Shown: positions 44,430 to 54,356, numbered from the stretch's first letter. The stretch is 64,000 nt of DNA from Candidatus Pristimantibacillus lignocellulolyticus (GCA_023639215.1 CP097899.1:4708001-4772000); one strand, 5' to 3'. The notes: generated by a model not told the origin, from the sequence alone. A program made the numbers and translations.

Positions 44430-45191
44430 CTACATGCAATGCGTAAGATCTTCTCGTGGATCACCTGACAAATGACCTTCTCCTGACTGGATGATCATTC
44501 GCGGATCGGGAGCCAAATATCTTGCTGCATTTCGCAGTACCTGACGAATCTCCTCTTGATAATAGATCGGGAAAGTCTCATGGCCAGGTGTGAACCCGAA
44601 AACCTTCCCTCTTCCACGATCATAAAGAACTCCACTTCGGCAAACATCTCCGCCTTCCCACCATGCGATAAATAATAATTTATCGGGATCTGGGATGATC
44701 ATAGGTTCTCCGTACATTTCATCTTTTGGAATCTCGATAAAGTCAGATATTCCTTGGCAAATAGGATGACCTGGTGTAATTACCCATAAACGTTCCTTCT
44801 CGCCTTTAGGCATTGTGCGAAAACGTCCCCATTCACCCGCTTCGAATTCAATTCCTAACAATCGTTGCCATGGCTTGGAGAACGTTGCAGAATGTAGTGC
44901 TACAAAACCCATACCATCTTGCACGACACGTTTGCATACCGCATTAGCTACCCTATCGTCCAATAAATTATTATCGATATGACTCCACCAGAATAGGACG
45001 TCTGTACTGTTAAGCACTTCATCACTTAGACCATGCTGTGGCATATCTTGAGTAGCTATCGTAACAATAAATTCTTTGTCATCGAAGGCTGCTGCAATCG
45101 CTGTATGCATGCCATCGGGATAAACACTTTTCACAGGCTCATGTTTATCCTGATTATGTTCACAAAAAACGGTTACTCGTATTTTACTCAT
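44430..45191 (-). CDS. ThuA-like protein, paralogue 1
   Basis: A 253-residue class I amidotransferase-fold protein of the ThuA (trehalose utilisation) group. Typical parts are TVFCEHNQDKHEPVKSVYPD, DVLFWWSHIDN, GMGFVALHSATFSKPW, and GRGKVFGFTPGHETFP. The usual nucleophile cysteine is absent (HSATFS), as in this family. ThuA proteins act in disaccharide metabolism, often with dehydrogenases forming 3-keto sugars, but the reaction is unclear. A second, shorter ThuA is at 49638. Confidence 0.85.
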   Translation of the reverse strand: MSKIRVTVFCEHNQDKHEPVKSVYPDGMHTAIAAAFDDKEFIVTIATQDMPQHGLSDEVLNSTDVLFWWSHIDNNLLDDRVANAVCKRVVQDGMGFVALHSATFSKPWQRLLGIEFEAGEWGRFRTMPKGEKERLWVITPGHPICQGISDFIEIPKDEMYGEPMIIPDPDKLLFIAWWEGGDVCRSGVLYDRGRGKVFGFTPGHETFPIYYQEEIRQVLRNAARYLAPDPRMIIQSGEGHLSGDPREDLTHCM

Positions 45192-45243
45192 TGTAAACTC
45201 CCCTTCTTTGATGATTCGGGTAATTTATTGATCAAATTAATAT

Positions 45244-45654
45244 CTACTGCTCAGAATCAAGTTCTTGGATAAACTCAATTTCTTCTCCATCAAAGCCGAT
45301 AACATAAGCAAAATACATATAAACGGGCTTTGGTTTTGCTTCCAAAATATCTGCATAAGTAGGTTCAAGCTTAGGTTTAGCACCAGCTGCAATTGCCCGT
45401 TGATAGCTTGCTTGAATATCGTCAGTTCGAATGGCAACATGTAACCAACGCCCCATTGGCGGAGTTTCCTCTTGACCACCATCGAATACTTCAATACAAG
45501 CGCCATCTCCCATATCCATCATATAGACTCGTTGATCACGCCCCCATATATGCTTAATAGTAAAGCCCAAACCTTCTTGATAAAACTTTATTGTTTCATC
45601 AAAATTAAAAGAAGTCATCCCAATATGGTGAACACTTGGTTTAGTAACGTTCAT
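45244..45654 (-). CDS. VOC-family (glyoxalase-like) protein
   Basis: A 136-residue single-module pair with HHIGMTSFNFDETIKFYQEG, DGACIEVFDG, LHVAIRTDDIQ and GFDGEEIEFIQEL. The His and Glu positions fit a metal site. It might be an epimerase or lyase for a sugar intermediate; no specific reaction can be given. It lies 8 bases from the permease gene upstream. Confidence 0.82.
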   Translation of the reverse strand: MNVTKPSVHHIGMTSFNFDETIKFYQEGLGFTIKHIWGRDQRVYMMDMGDGACIEVFDGGQEETPPMGRWLHVAIRTDDIQASYQRAIAAGAKPKLEPTYADILEAKPKPVYMYFAYVIGFDGEEIEFIQELDSEQ

Positions 45655-45661
45655 CCTTAAT

Positions 45662-46462
45662 CTATCCTTTCACCGCTCCTGCAACGGAGTTAATATAATT
45701 CTTTTGGAAGAAGACAAAAATAATGATGATAGGTACGATTGAAATTATTGTTGCTGCAGCAATATAACCAAATTGGAAGTTAAATGCCCCTTGAAGATTA
45801 TTTAGCGCTGCTGCGATAGGATATTTATCCGAATCGAGTACAATAATCGGCCATAGGAAGTTATTCCATTTGTTAATGAAATCAAAAATAATAACTGTAG
45901 AAACGGTTGGCATAATTTGAGGCACCATGATGCGATACCAGATTTTAATCTCTGACGCACCATCAATTCTAGCTGCCTCCAGAACCTCATTCGATACGGA
46001 GAAATACGCTTGACGAAATAGTATAATACTAAATACGGCAACTGAGCTTGGTATAATAACAGCCCAATAACTTCCCATCATACCAAGCGCACCCACTGTT
46101 ATATAATTGACGATAAGTCCCGCAGCCGCCGGAAGAATTTGCGTTACTAGTAGAACAGTAATAATTAACTTTTTTCCGTAGAAATCGAATTTCGCAAGTG
46201 GATAGGCACATAATGATGCAAAAATCACATCTAGTAAAATACCAAAGAAGGTCATATATAATGTATTCCATATATATTTGTGGAGTTGTAAAAACTCTAC
46301 AACGCCCACATAGTTTGCGAAAGTTGGATTCTGAGGTATTAACGCCATCTCGTAAATGTTTTCATTGCCCTTAAAGGATGTACTTAACATCCAAAAGAAT
46401 GGTCCAGCACATATAATAGCTACAATGATTAAGATGACATATAAGAGCGCTTTTTTAGCCAT
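45662..46462 (-). CDS. Carbohydrate ABC transporter permease, MalG type
   Basis: A 266-residue protein with six membrane spans. The cytoplasmic EAA loop EVLEAARIDGASEIKIWYRI is the contact site for the ATPase. The final GAV.G segment fits the MalG/LacG group. The start MAKKALLY overlaps the end of the preceding permease gene by 8 bases. No ATPase gene is present in the window, so a shared MsmX-type ATPase is probably used. Confidence 0.92.
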   Translation of the reverse strand: MAKKALLYVILIIVAIICAGPFFWMLSTSFKGNENIYEMALIPQNPTFANYVGVVEFLQLHKYIWNTLYMTFFGILLDVIFASLCAYPLAKFDFYGKKLIITVLLVTQILPAAAGLIVNYITVGALGMMGSYWAVIIPSSVAVFSIILFRQAYFSVSNEVLEAARIDGASEIKIWYRIMVPQIMPTVSTVIIFDFINKWNNFLWPIIVLDSDKYPIAAALNNLQGAFNFQFGYIAAATIISIVPIIIIFVFFQKNYINSVAGAVKG

Positions 46463-47399
46463 TGTCTGATCCGCCCTTTCTACCATAAATAAAGATTAAT
46501 AAACTGAAGAGCGTCGTAATAACACTCATAACTAATCCTGCTGCTGCAGAATAACCAAATTCAAAGGAACTAAACGCTTTTTTATAAGTATAGAGATTCA
46601 TAACCATCGTCGAGCCATCAGGTCCACCTTTTGTCATTGCAAATACCACATCGAATACACCTAGCGCTGATAGTACACTAAATAGTGTACAGAACCAGAT
46701 ATACGGTTGTAGCATTGGAAGTGTAATCTTGAAAAATGCTACCCTTTTATTCGCACCATCAATCATTGCTGATTCTAGTAACTCCGCTGGAATAGATTGA
46801 AGACCTGCCAAATATAGCATCATATAATAACCAAGACCTTGCCAGATGGTAACAAACATAAGAGAGAATAATGCATATTTCGTGTCAGCAAGAAAATAAA
46901 TGGGAGAATTGATAATACCCATATCAAGAAGTAAGCTATTAATTATTCCATCCTGATTGAAAATAAAACTCCACATAATAGAAATAGCAATCATCGACGT
47001 AATAACCGGTATATAATACATCACTCTGAAAAATACGATACCTTTTAATTTAGTGTTAACAACTACAGCCAATAGAATAGATAAAAATTGCAATACAGGC
47101 ACACAAGCCACAAAAAGAGCAGAGTTTTTCATAGCAATCCAAAATTCTTCATCTTGGAAAGCGCGGTTGAAATTATCGAACCCCACATAATGTGTATCAC
47201 CTATCGCTGAATAATCTGTAAATGCTAACGGTATGCTGTATACGATCGGATAAATAACAAATATAGAAACTAGAATTAACGCCGGTGCCATAAAGAGATA
47301 AGAAATAAAACTCATTCGAAGCTTTTTGTTCATTTTCTTCACTGGCTTAACGTTATTCTCTGTGGGAATATAGCTTGAAGCCGCGCTAGTACGTGCCAT
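46455..47399 (-). CDS. Carbohydrate ABC transporter permease, MalF type
   Basis: A 314-residue protein with six spans after a cytoplasmic, Lys-rich N-terminus. The EAA loop is ELLESAMIDGANKRVAFFKI. The start MARTSAA is set 10 bases after AAGGAG; the frame extends 22 codons upstream without support. The gap to the binding-protein gene (117 bases) holds a stable RNA hairpin. Confidence 0.92.
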   Translation of the reverse strand: MARTSAASSYIPTENNVKPVKKMNKKLRMSFISYLFMAPALILVSIFVIYPIVYSIPLAFTDYSAIGDTHYVGFDNFNRAFQDEEFWIAMKNSALFVACVPVLQFLSILLAVVVNTKLKGIVFFRVMYYIPVITSMIAISIMWSFIFNQDGIINSLLLDMGIINSPIYFLADTKYALFSLMFVTIWQGLGYYMMLYLAGLQSIPAELLESAMIDGANKRVAFFKITLPMLQPYIWFCTLFSVLSALGVFDVVFAMTKGGPDGSTMVMNLYTYKKAFSSFEFGYSAAAGLVMSVITTLFSLLIFIYGRKGGSDNG

Positions 47400-47473
47400 A
47401 TGATTCATCTCCTTCATTGTGTGGTCCGCTACTCTCATTACAAGAATGAGGCAAACAAAGGACAATTAAAGAT

Positions 47474-47508
47474 GGATCTGACAGATAACTTTTCTGTCTG
47501 TCAGATCC
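47474..47508 (-). other. RNA stem-loop between solute-binding protein and permease genes
   Basis: A perfect 12-bp stem GGATCTGACAGA/TCTGTCAGATCC with an 11-base loop and no T-run. Placed just after the binding-protein stop, it probably protects the upstream mRNA or partly stops transcription, giving more binding protein than permease. Confidence 0.75.
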
Positions 47509-47516
47509 AAAATAAC

Positions 47517-48797
47517 TTATTTCAATAACGCATTTACTTTAGCTTCTACATCAGTTAGTACAGTTTGAGGATCTTTATTAGCTTGCATGATAGATTCGAA
47601 CATGCCGTTAATTAACGAGATAACTTCACTTTCCTTCTCAACTCCGAGACCCAAATCAAAGCTCACTGCAGTCGCTTTGGCTGCTTCAGCGCGTGCTTGA
47701 CCTGATAACGTTTCTGTATCAGATGTGAAGAATGGATCTGCAGCAGCTGTTTGCGTTGTTGGCATAATTGCTGCTAGTTTTGCGAATTCCAATAAATACT
47801 TATCACTTGATACAAATGTCGCGAATTTAATCGCTTCCTCTTGATTCTTGGATGCTTTAGGAATAGCTAAACTTTGAAGAGCTCCTTGAGCAATCCCAGC
47901 GTTCCCAAGTAATGGTGCTCCTACTGCAGTTTTACTAACAGATCCTGGAGCTTCATTTTCAATTCTGGTAACCGTTTGTGCACCAAGACTAATTAGAGCT
48001 AGCTTATCTTGAGCGTATAGCTTAATCATTTGATCCCAGCTATTCCAATCCGTTTTAGGCATCCAACCTTCGTCTACACCTTTTTTAAGTTCTGTTAGAA
48101 GTGCTACTGCCTCTGGTGTATTAAAAGCTGCTGACTTCTTGTCTACACTTAATAGCTCGATACCATTACTGTAAAGCACTTGTGCCATCTCATTAGGGAA
48201 ATACAGGAACGCACCAGTGTTATCTTTCACTTGTTTAGCCATTGCAAGCATTTCTTTATAGTCTTTCGGTGGGCTATCAAGTCCTGCTTTTTGAATTAGT
48301 TCTGTATTGTATGTGGAGATTGGAGGAGTTACATACCAAGGTATCCCATACATTCCATCACCGATCATGTTCGATTTTGTAAGACTTTCCAAGTATGGCG
48401 CTAATTGTTCTGCACTTGCAGCAGTATTTAGATCAACTAGTGCATCCTTACCAGCCATACCAAGCAATAACGTAGTCCAAATATTCACAACGTCCGGTGA
48501 CATGCTACCAGCAATTTGTGCTACTAATTTGGATTGCATCGCATCATAAGGCAGATCTGTCCATTTAACTTTGATTCCCTCATTCTCACTTTCAAAATCT
48601 TTAATAATTCCGTTAATGTAATCTGTAAAAGTAGGTTGTAATGATAATGTCCAGAACTCTAGCGTCACATTTGATTTCTTATCTCCACCAGTATTGCTTT
48701 TCTCTGTATTTACATTTGCTGGTTTAGAATTCCCTCCACATGCTGCTAGAACAAAAAGCAATGTAAATGTCATTAAGATAGCTAATGTTTTCTTCAT
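47517..48797 (-). CDS. Extracellular sugar-binding lipoprotein (ABC importer)
   Basis: A 426-residue family 1 solute-binding protein. Signal peptide and lipobox LAAC place the lipidated cysteine at 20. The mature protein has the two-lobed layout (LEFWTLSLQPTF, GIPWYVTPPISTYN, ALQSLAIPKASKNQEEAIKF). It delivers an oligosaccharide to the adjacent permeases. The ATG start has GGGGG eight bases upstream; a TTG two codons before is closer to it. Confidence 0.92.
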   Translation of the reverse strand: MKKTLAILMTFTLLFVLAACGGNSKPANVNTEKSNTGGDKKSNVTLEFWTLSLQPTFTDYINGIIKDFESENEGIKVKWTDLPYDAMQSKLVAQIAGSMSPDVVNIWTTLLLGMAGKDALVDLNTAASAEQLAPYLESLTKSNMIGDGMYGIPWYVTPPISTYNTELIQKAGLDSPPKDYKEMLAMAKQVKDNTGAFLYFPNEMAQVLYSNGIELLSVDKKSAAFNTPEAVALLTELKKGVDEGWMPKTDWNSWDQMIKLYAQDKLALISLGAQTVTRIENEAPGSVSKTAVGAPLLGNAGIAQGALQSLAIPKASKNQEEAIKFATFVSSDKYLLEFAKLAAIMPTTQTAAADPFFTSDTETLSGQARAEAAKATAVSFDLGLGVEKESEVISLINGMFESIMQANKDPQTVLTDVEAKVNALLK

Positions 48798-48858
48798 TTG
48801 CAATTCCCCCTAATTTGATATACACCAAAAGTCATTTTGTTTCAGTAAGCGTTGTCAT

Positions 48859-49635
48859 TCATTTCATTACAAGTTGCATACTTTTTAGATCTCGTTCAGC
48901 GACATCTAGCTTACCTCCTAATGTTACTGCTTCATTCTCAATCGCAAGCCATTGACAATGTTGTAAGTGACATTGATTGATAATAGTTGACCAGCTATTT
49001 AAATCAACCGGTGAGGCTATCGCTGTTTCAATCCCCCCTTCCAAACTATACGGTTTAGCATGAACAACCTTAATTCTTCCTACTGCTTCCTGTAATGCTT
49101 TCACAGGATCATAATGAGCCTCTAAGCAATTTCCAGTATCAAGCTCTAGAAAAATAGATGGTTTCGTGTGTTCAAGCAATATATTCCATGGCGATAAACC
49201 ATCGAAATCATCTTCAAATTCATGTGCATGAGTATGGTAGCCTAATGTCATACCCGCCGCTTCAACTTGCACTGCAATTTCATTCATTTTTTTGGCATGC
49301 GCTAGCCAAGTTTCCTTATTATTTTCTGCTGCTGTATGTGCTACATTCCAAGGACCACCCAAACACGGAATAATGATATTAGGATTTCCTAATTCATGGT
49401 GGTACTGTAATGTTTCAGCGATTGTCTCAGACTGTAGTAGTTTCCACTCAACATGCCAGCCGCATATTTCTAATTCATTGACTTCCAACAGTCGCTTCAC
49501 ATCAACCGCTGGCCAGCTAGTTTCTCCATAAAATTCAACTCCCTGATAGCCCATTTTTTTAATAGCTGAGAGTGTTTCTTCTAGGCTTTGCTGAAGCTCT
49601 TCATATACGGTATACATTGCAAGCGCTAATTTCAT
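48859..49635 (-). CDS. Sugar phosphate isomerase/epimerase, TIM barrel
   Basis: A 258-residue xylose-isomerase-like barrel (AP endonuclease 2 superfamily). Parts of the active site are GYHTHAHEFE, FLELDTGNC (metal ligand) and KVVHAKPYS, WLAIENEA. Such proteins epimerise or isomerise free or keto sugars. GGAGG overlaps the end of the preceding ThuA gene, and ATG follows its stop by two bases, so they are coupled. Confidence 0.85.
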   Translation of the reverse strand: MKLALAMYTVYEELQQSLEETLSAIKKMGYQGVEFYGETSWPAVDVKRLLEVNELEICGWHVEWKLLQSETIAETLQYHHELGNPNIIIPCLGGPWNVAHTAAENNKETWLAHAKKMNEIAVQVEAAGMTLGYHTHAHEFEDDFDGLSPWNILLEHTKPSIFLELDTGNCLEAHYDPVKALQEAVGRIKVVHAKPYSLEGGIETAIASPVDLNSWSTIINQCHLQHCQWLAIENEAVTLGGKLDVAERDLKSMQLVMK

Positions 49636-49637
49636 TA

Positions 49638-50282
49638 TCAATTAGCCTCCTCACCCTTTGTTAACCAATTAATAGTGTTAGTAGCTAACTTAAGCATTTC
49701 CGGATCATTTTGCATTTCAAGTGTATGACCTTGACTTATTGCTACCAATTTACCTGAACCATAGGCATGACACCAAACACTAGCAGCTGTAATATCAACT
49801 GAAGTCGCACAAGCTAGCAGATTCGTTCTAGTAATATCGACCTGACAGAAATAATGCTCGTCTTTTTGGGTAAATGGTTGAATCCCTTTCGTTATCGGAT
49901 GATCAACATTCAACAGTGGTGTAACAGTAACTGATGTTTGTTCAGGATGATGAACAAAACGACCGGAATTCAGTTTCACATAGAATGGACTCTGCTCGTC
50001 AATAAGTACAAGACCCGCATGATAGAACAATATACCCATACCAGCTTCAACCTTTTCAATGACAAGCTCTTGTTCTTCAAAAGTAATATCAGCTTCTCCA
50101 TCAGGTCGACCATTCGTATAAAGAATTGCAAGATCAGGGCTTTTCTCCATCTCAATTAAATCTCGTAAACGCTCAGTTGTTGTCACTTCCCACCCTTCTG
50201 CAAATAGCTTTTGAACAGCAGGAGCAATCACTTCTTTCGGATGATAGAAATCATTCCAAATAATTACGACTTGTTTTTTCAT
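49638..50282 (-). CDS. ThuA-like protein, paralogue 2
   Basis: A 214-residue ThuA-type protein: VVIIWNDFYHPKEVIAPAVQ, LAILYTNGRPD, GMGILFYHAGLVL, NVDHPITKGI, GKLVAISQGHTLEM. It is shorter than and only distantly similar to the protein at 44430. Both in one operon suggest different steps or substrates. AGGAGTG precedes ATG. Confidence 0.82.
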   Translation of the reverse strand: MKKQVVIIWNDFYHPKEVIAPAVQKLFAEGWEVTTTERLRDLIEMEKSPDLAILYTNGRPDGEADITFEEQELVIEKVEAGMGILFYHAGLVLIDEQSPFYVKLNSGRFVHHPEQTSVTVTPLLNVDHPITKGIQPFTQKDEHYFCQVDITRTNLLACATSVDITAASVWCHAYGSGKLVAISQGHTLEMQNDPEMLKLATNTINWLTKGEEAN

Positions 50283-50313
50283 AGTACTTACACTCCTTTT
50301 GACGTTTCATTTA

Positions 50314-51273
50314 TTAATATAAAGTTTCTTGCTTAGCAAAACCAACTGCTGCTGCTCCGATTAATCCGACCACTGCTGGATCCAGTTGTGATAACTGCAC
50401 ACCTTTATGAACTGATTTCATTGCTCTAATATGAAGTCGTTTAGGTAACTCTGTGCGCATCCAACTACTCCCTGCGACGCCTCCACCTAATAGAATAAGT
50501 TCAGGATTTGTTACTCTAACCAGATTAATAATTAACTCTGATGCTGCATCCACTGCATCATGTGCAATGAGCCTCGCAAGTGGATCGCCTTCATCAGCAA
50601 GAGCAAATATGTCTCTTGCATCTACAAAACCAAGTGAAGCAAGTTTGAGTAGAGGTGATTCCGGATATCGCTGACCAAGTAACTTAATCCGTCGATCCAT
50701 TCCTCCACCTGAAGCAAGTGCTTCTACACAGCCAAAGCGCCCGCAAACACAAGGTGTATTACTTTGATAATTTACTGATAAATGACCGATCTCTCCTGAA
50801 TCATTCTGATAACCTCGAATTAAGTTTCCCTCTGATACAAAGCCGGCCGCGATACCTGTTCCAATATTTAGATAAATAAAGTCCTTACTGTTTTGCCCAA
50901 GTCCAAACCTTAGCTCAGCTTGAGTAGCTGCTTTCACATCATTATCGATGCCAATTGCCATTTGGAAGCGATCTCCTAATATGTTAGCAATCGGTATCGG
51001 GCTTTTGCGATCAGGATCTATCATGATCCATTGACCACTACTTTGATCAATGAGTCCCACAATTCCTAAACCGATCACTTCTGGATATGGTTCAACAAAA
51101 CCCACTGTCGAAATATAATCTTCTATTGAAAGTAATATAAGTCGTAGTGCTTGCTCTTGATTAAGAAATCCTGAGGGATACTGCTTACTTCGCAATATCT
51201 CCCCTGACTCATTTACCTGCCCAATTAATAGTTTCGTTCCACCAAGATCTACCCCAAGTACCGTTCTTTCCAT
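50314..51273 (-). CDS. ROK-family sugar kinase
   Basis: A 319-residue kinase with GVDLGGTKLLIG (phosphate 1 loop), GIDNDVKAATQAE (catalytic aspartate), LNIGTGIAAG, the zinc-binding GHLSVN..CVCGRFGCVEA, and ILLGGGVAG. It lacks an N-terminal DNA-binding domain, so it is an enzyme, not a ROK repressor. Glucose, glucosamine or N-acetylglucosamine are possible substrates. Its ribosome binding site overlaps the stop of the GH9 gene; ATG at 51273 is preferred over upstream GTGs. Confidence 0.9.
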   Translation of the reverse strand: MERTVLGVDLGGTKLLIGQVNESGEILRSKQYPSGFLNQEQALRLILLSIEDYISTVGFVEPYPEVIGLGIVGLIDQSSGQWIMIDPDRKSPIPIANILGDRFQMAIGIDNDVKAATQAELRFGLGQNSKDFIYLNIGTGIAAGFVSEGNLIRGYQNDSGEIGHLSVNYQSNTPCVCGRFGCVEALASGGGMDRRIKLLGQRYPESPLLKLASLGFVDARDIFALADEGDPLARLIAHDAVDAASELIINLVRVTNPELILLGGGVAGSSWMRTELPKRLHIRAMKSVHKGVQLSQLDPAVVGLIGAAAVGFAKQETLY

Positions 51274-51285
51274 CACTTTCACCAC

Positions 51286-54108
51286 CTAGTTAGAGCGAAT
51301 CTCAATTTTATTTTGCATGATACCATTAGGAATCAGTACAAGAAGCCAAGGTTTATTATCATGTTCTATAAGTGCTGTATGCTTTGTTACTTGGCCAGGA
51401 CTAGCTGTCATAACTGGAGAAGTCTGTATATTGTTAGCACGACATTCGAAGCTAACTTCATCATCACCAGTCACCAAAATTTCAATATGAACGGACCGTT
51501 CTTCTACCTCATACTTGATTGCATAATTATTAAATTCATTTGTAAGTTCATACTCTGCGCCATTTACAATCGTTAACTGTGTAGATTTCTCGTCGCAGAT
51601 GAACTTATACTCACCACTTGGAAGTTCTAGACTGAACTCACCTGTTCGAATTGCAGTTTGCACACTATATTCCTTCCCAGTAAGCAAACACACTGCTCTT
51701 AGTAACGAATCTGCATGTTCTGACAGCCATCCGTAAACTTTAGATTTTTTATTAATATGACTAGCAAGTAATAAGTAGCGAACACTTGGATGGATCCACA
51801 TTTCTCGATAAACTGCATTGTTACTCTGTGGCCAATATGGAACATCCTCATTACGATAACTTTGGATACCTACACATAACGAACCGCTCAATGACCCAGG
51901 TAAACAAACATATTGTGCTGCATAATTATAGCCTTCGCCTAGCATTAACGATTGACCGAATGGATTTTTCCCGACGATCCACTCCAATTGTCTCTGCGCT
52001 AGTTGTTCAAGTTCGTAATCATTTCGAATGGTAGCACCATAAGCTAGAGCATTACCAGTACCAAGTACTAGACCATTATTTCCTCGATAACTGAACCAAA
52101 TCGGATATCTTCTTAAATAGTAGCCTTTTCCTAGCGCTATACCATTTCTAACTTGCTCCTTGTATTCATCGAGCATTCCAGGATGTGCAAATGCTTGCTG
52201 TTTCAGGAATAGCTCAGCATCATTATCCGCTTCATCCTCGTGATATATCGAAGCAGGACTCATCTCATAAGGAGCTGTAATCGCTATAGACTGTTTACAG
52301 TATTCTGTATAAAGAACGATAGAATGATACCAACGTGTCCAGCTCGGATGATTCGGAAGTAACTGACATAATAAACTTAAGGCCATTATTGGTTCGTGCT
52401 CATGCGATCGATGATTATAATGCTGAATCTGATTTTTCTTCTCATCTCTATAGAAGAATCCAGTCATTGGAATATCCCAATCTGGATAATCTTGCTGCTG
52501 ACATGCCATTACTCTCTCCGCAATCTCTATCGCTTTCTCCAAATAGTACTCATCACCATCTACCTCATAAATATGACAAGCTGCTAGTACTCCCACACTA
52601 TACAGAAGAACTGGTGAGGATACGCGCGCTGGATCCATTGCCTCGGTATACTCTTCAAAGTCGATCTTCTCATATGCGAAGCCCCAATCTTCTTTTGCAA
52701 CTTGCTTTAAGTATCTGCTTTGCTCCGGATCAGCGTCCTTCAGTACCATTGATGCTAATGCTTCAGCTGCAGATGCCATGAAATTCTCAATTGCAAGGTT
52801 TTGCGCTTCACTATTCATTTGATCACAGCTACCAATAATGTTACTCGTCCAGACTGAGCCGCCACTTCCCATTGTTCGATATCCATCACCAAAGCGAGTA
52901 CGAAGCATCCAATCTAATCCCCATTTTCCTTCTTCAATCAATCTATCGAATAATTCAATATTATCTTTTTGATTAATTGCTGCTTGGAAGAAGGAATAGA
53001 CTCCTTCAGCAGTGTTGGTCAAATTTTGAGACATATCAGCTGCATCATGCCATCCGCCATTTGCGACTACGCTTTTGTCACCATGATGATTAAGGACATT
53101 ACCATGACAGTACTTATGCACTCCAGGGACCTCGTATCCACATCGTTCTGCGAAAAACAGATTGATCGTCTTCCAAATCGAGTTTTCCCAAACATCATCA
53201 GCTATCGGGAAGGTACGGGTAATCTTCTCACCACATACAATTAGATAGTTACCTTCGTCTTTCACCACTGAGAAGTCCATAATCGCGAATTTTCCTTGTT
53301 CATTCTCAATGCGTTCAAGTTCACTCTCGAACACTACTTTACCAGTGCTAGCATCTACTACTTTGAAACGGTCTGCTAAAGTATGATGAGCGATCGCTCT
53401 CTTAATTGAGCCTGTTTGATATCCAGTACCACAAAATATAATTTCGTTTTGTGCAGGTTCCCAACCAATCCACTTAGCTGTTTTTTCTAACTTCTCTAAT
53501 TTAATCTGTGAGAAGTAAAAACAAGCATGATCCACTGCTTCTGTTTCATTACCTACCATATCGTAACCAATTTTGAAGGCTGTAATTTTATCTCTAGCAA
53601 CGTTAGGAATTTCTATACTTACATGGTTCCACTCATGATTTCTCAAATTAATATTGTGACATCCCTCACGTTGATATCGATCCGGCACTGGCTCCTTACC
53701 TTCGTTCACAAGTTGAATATGTAAACTTACGAACTTAAAACCAGGCATTTCAGGACGAATACTTAAGGAAATACGATCAAAGTCAGTCCAATCTTCATTA
53801 TTCACAACCCGAGTAAGATAAGGCGTATAGTAAATTCGTGCGTAACTACCCGGCCAATGATCAAATCTTGTGGGGGATACAAATTTAATGTTTTGTTGTT
53901 CATCTAAACAATAGTCAGAGCTTAGCGACATCTGTGCAGCACTATCAACCTCCCAAAACTTCAGACTAATACACTCATCTAACACTCTAGACGCTATTAC
54001 CGTTGTATCTTTAATACTATTTTCAAAGTATTCTGCTTCATCTAGCGGTAAAGGACGATGAACCATACCACTTTCTTCTAGTTGCTTATAGAACATGCTG
54101 TTGCGCAT
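51286..54108 (-). CDS. Intracellular GH9-family glycoside hydrolase, 940 residues
   Basis: A large protein without signal peptide. Residues about 45-205 form a beta-sandwich, possibly carbohydrate-binding. An immunoglobulin-like CelD_N-type domain follows (222-300). The (alpha/alpha)6 catalytic domain runs from about 305 to 785, with the base pair in GGWHDAADMS (Asp 355, Asp 358), VGKNPFGQSLMLGEGYNY, and the probable acid Glu 769 in YREMWIHP. A beta-rich tail completes it. GH9 includes endoglucanases, but also cytoplasmic exo-beta-glucosaminidases; lack of export favours cleavage of imported oligomers. First gene of the main sugar operon. Confidence 0.85.
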   Translation of the reverse strand: MRNSMFYKQLEESGMVHRPLPLDEAEYFENSIKDTTVIASRVLDECISLKFWEVDSAAQMSLSSDYCLDEQQNIKFVSPTRFDHWPGSYARIYYTPYLTRVVNNEDWTDFDRISLSIRPEMPGFKFVSLHIQLVNEGKEPVPDRYQREGCHNINLRNHEWNHVSIEIPNVARDKITAFKIGYDMVGNETEAVDHACFYFSQIKLEKLEKTAKWIGWEPAQNEIIFCGTGYQTGSIKRAIAHHTLADRFKVVDASTGKVVFESELERIENEQGKFAIMDFSVVKDEGNYLIVCGEKITRTFPIADDVWENSIWKTINLFFAERCGYEVPGVHKYCHGNVLNHHGDKSVVANGGWHDAADMSQNLTNTAEGVYSFFQAAINQKDNIELFDRLIEEGKWGLDWMLRTRFGDGYRTMGSGGSVWTSNIIGSCDQMNSEAQNLAIENFMASAAEALASMVLKDADPEQSRYLKQVAKEDWGFAYEKIDFEEYTEAMDPARVSSPVLLYSVGVLAACHIYEVDGDEYYLEKAIEIAERVMACQQQDYPDWDIPMTGFFYRDEKKNQIQHYNHRSHEHEPIMALSLLCQLLPNHPSWTRWYHSIVLYTEYCKQSIAITAPYEMSPASIYHEDEADNDAELFLKQQAFAHPGMLDEYKEQVRNGIALGKGYYLRRYPIWFSYRGNNGLVLGTGNALAYGATIRNDYELEQLAQRQLEWIVGKNPFGQSLMLGEGYNYAAQYVCLPGSLSGSLCVGIQSYRNEDVPYWPQSNNAVYREMWIHPSVRYLLLASHINKKSKVYGWLSEHADSLLRAVCLLTGKEYSVQTAIRTGEFSLELPSGEYKFICDEKSTQLTIVNGAEYELTNEFNNYAIKYEVEERSVHIEILVTGDDEVSFECRANNIQTSPVMTASPGQVTKHTALIEHDNKPWLLVLIPNGIMQNKIEIRSN

Positions 54109-54147
54109 AGGGCATTATCTCCTGTCGAGTATCATAATTATTCGCAA

Positions 54148-54163
54148 TGTGTAACGATACACA
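54148..54163. promoter_or_regulatory. LacI-type operator 1 (before the 940-residue GH9 gene)
   Basis: TGTGTAACGATACACA, a near-perfect palindrome with central CG typical of LacI family sites, lies 14 bases downstream of the -10 box and so over the start of transcription. Confidence 0.8.
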
Positions 54164-54177
54164 CCGTTTGTAAATAG

Positions 54178-54206
54178 AATATATCAGAATTCAAACCAAT
54201 CGTCAA
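54178..54206 (-). promoter_or_regulatory. Sigma-A promoter of the main sugar operon
   Basis: TTGACG and TATATT are spaced by 17 bases on the minus strand, about 75 bases before the GH9 start. Confidence 0.75.
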
Positions 54207-54356
54207 CAGGAAACCGCTTACTTTTTAATGAATTTCAAAATATTTATTATACATACCGAATAAATATTAATAACTTGTGTAATAATCAAACAAAAAAAGC
54301 ACTGACAAATGATATCAGTGCTTTTTTTGTTTGTTTTACCTATATAAAGGAAAAAG

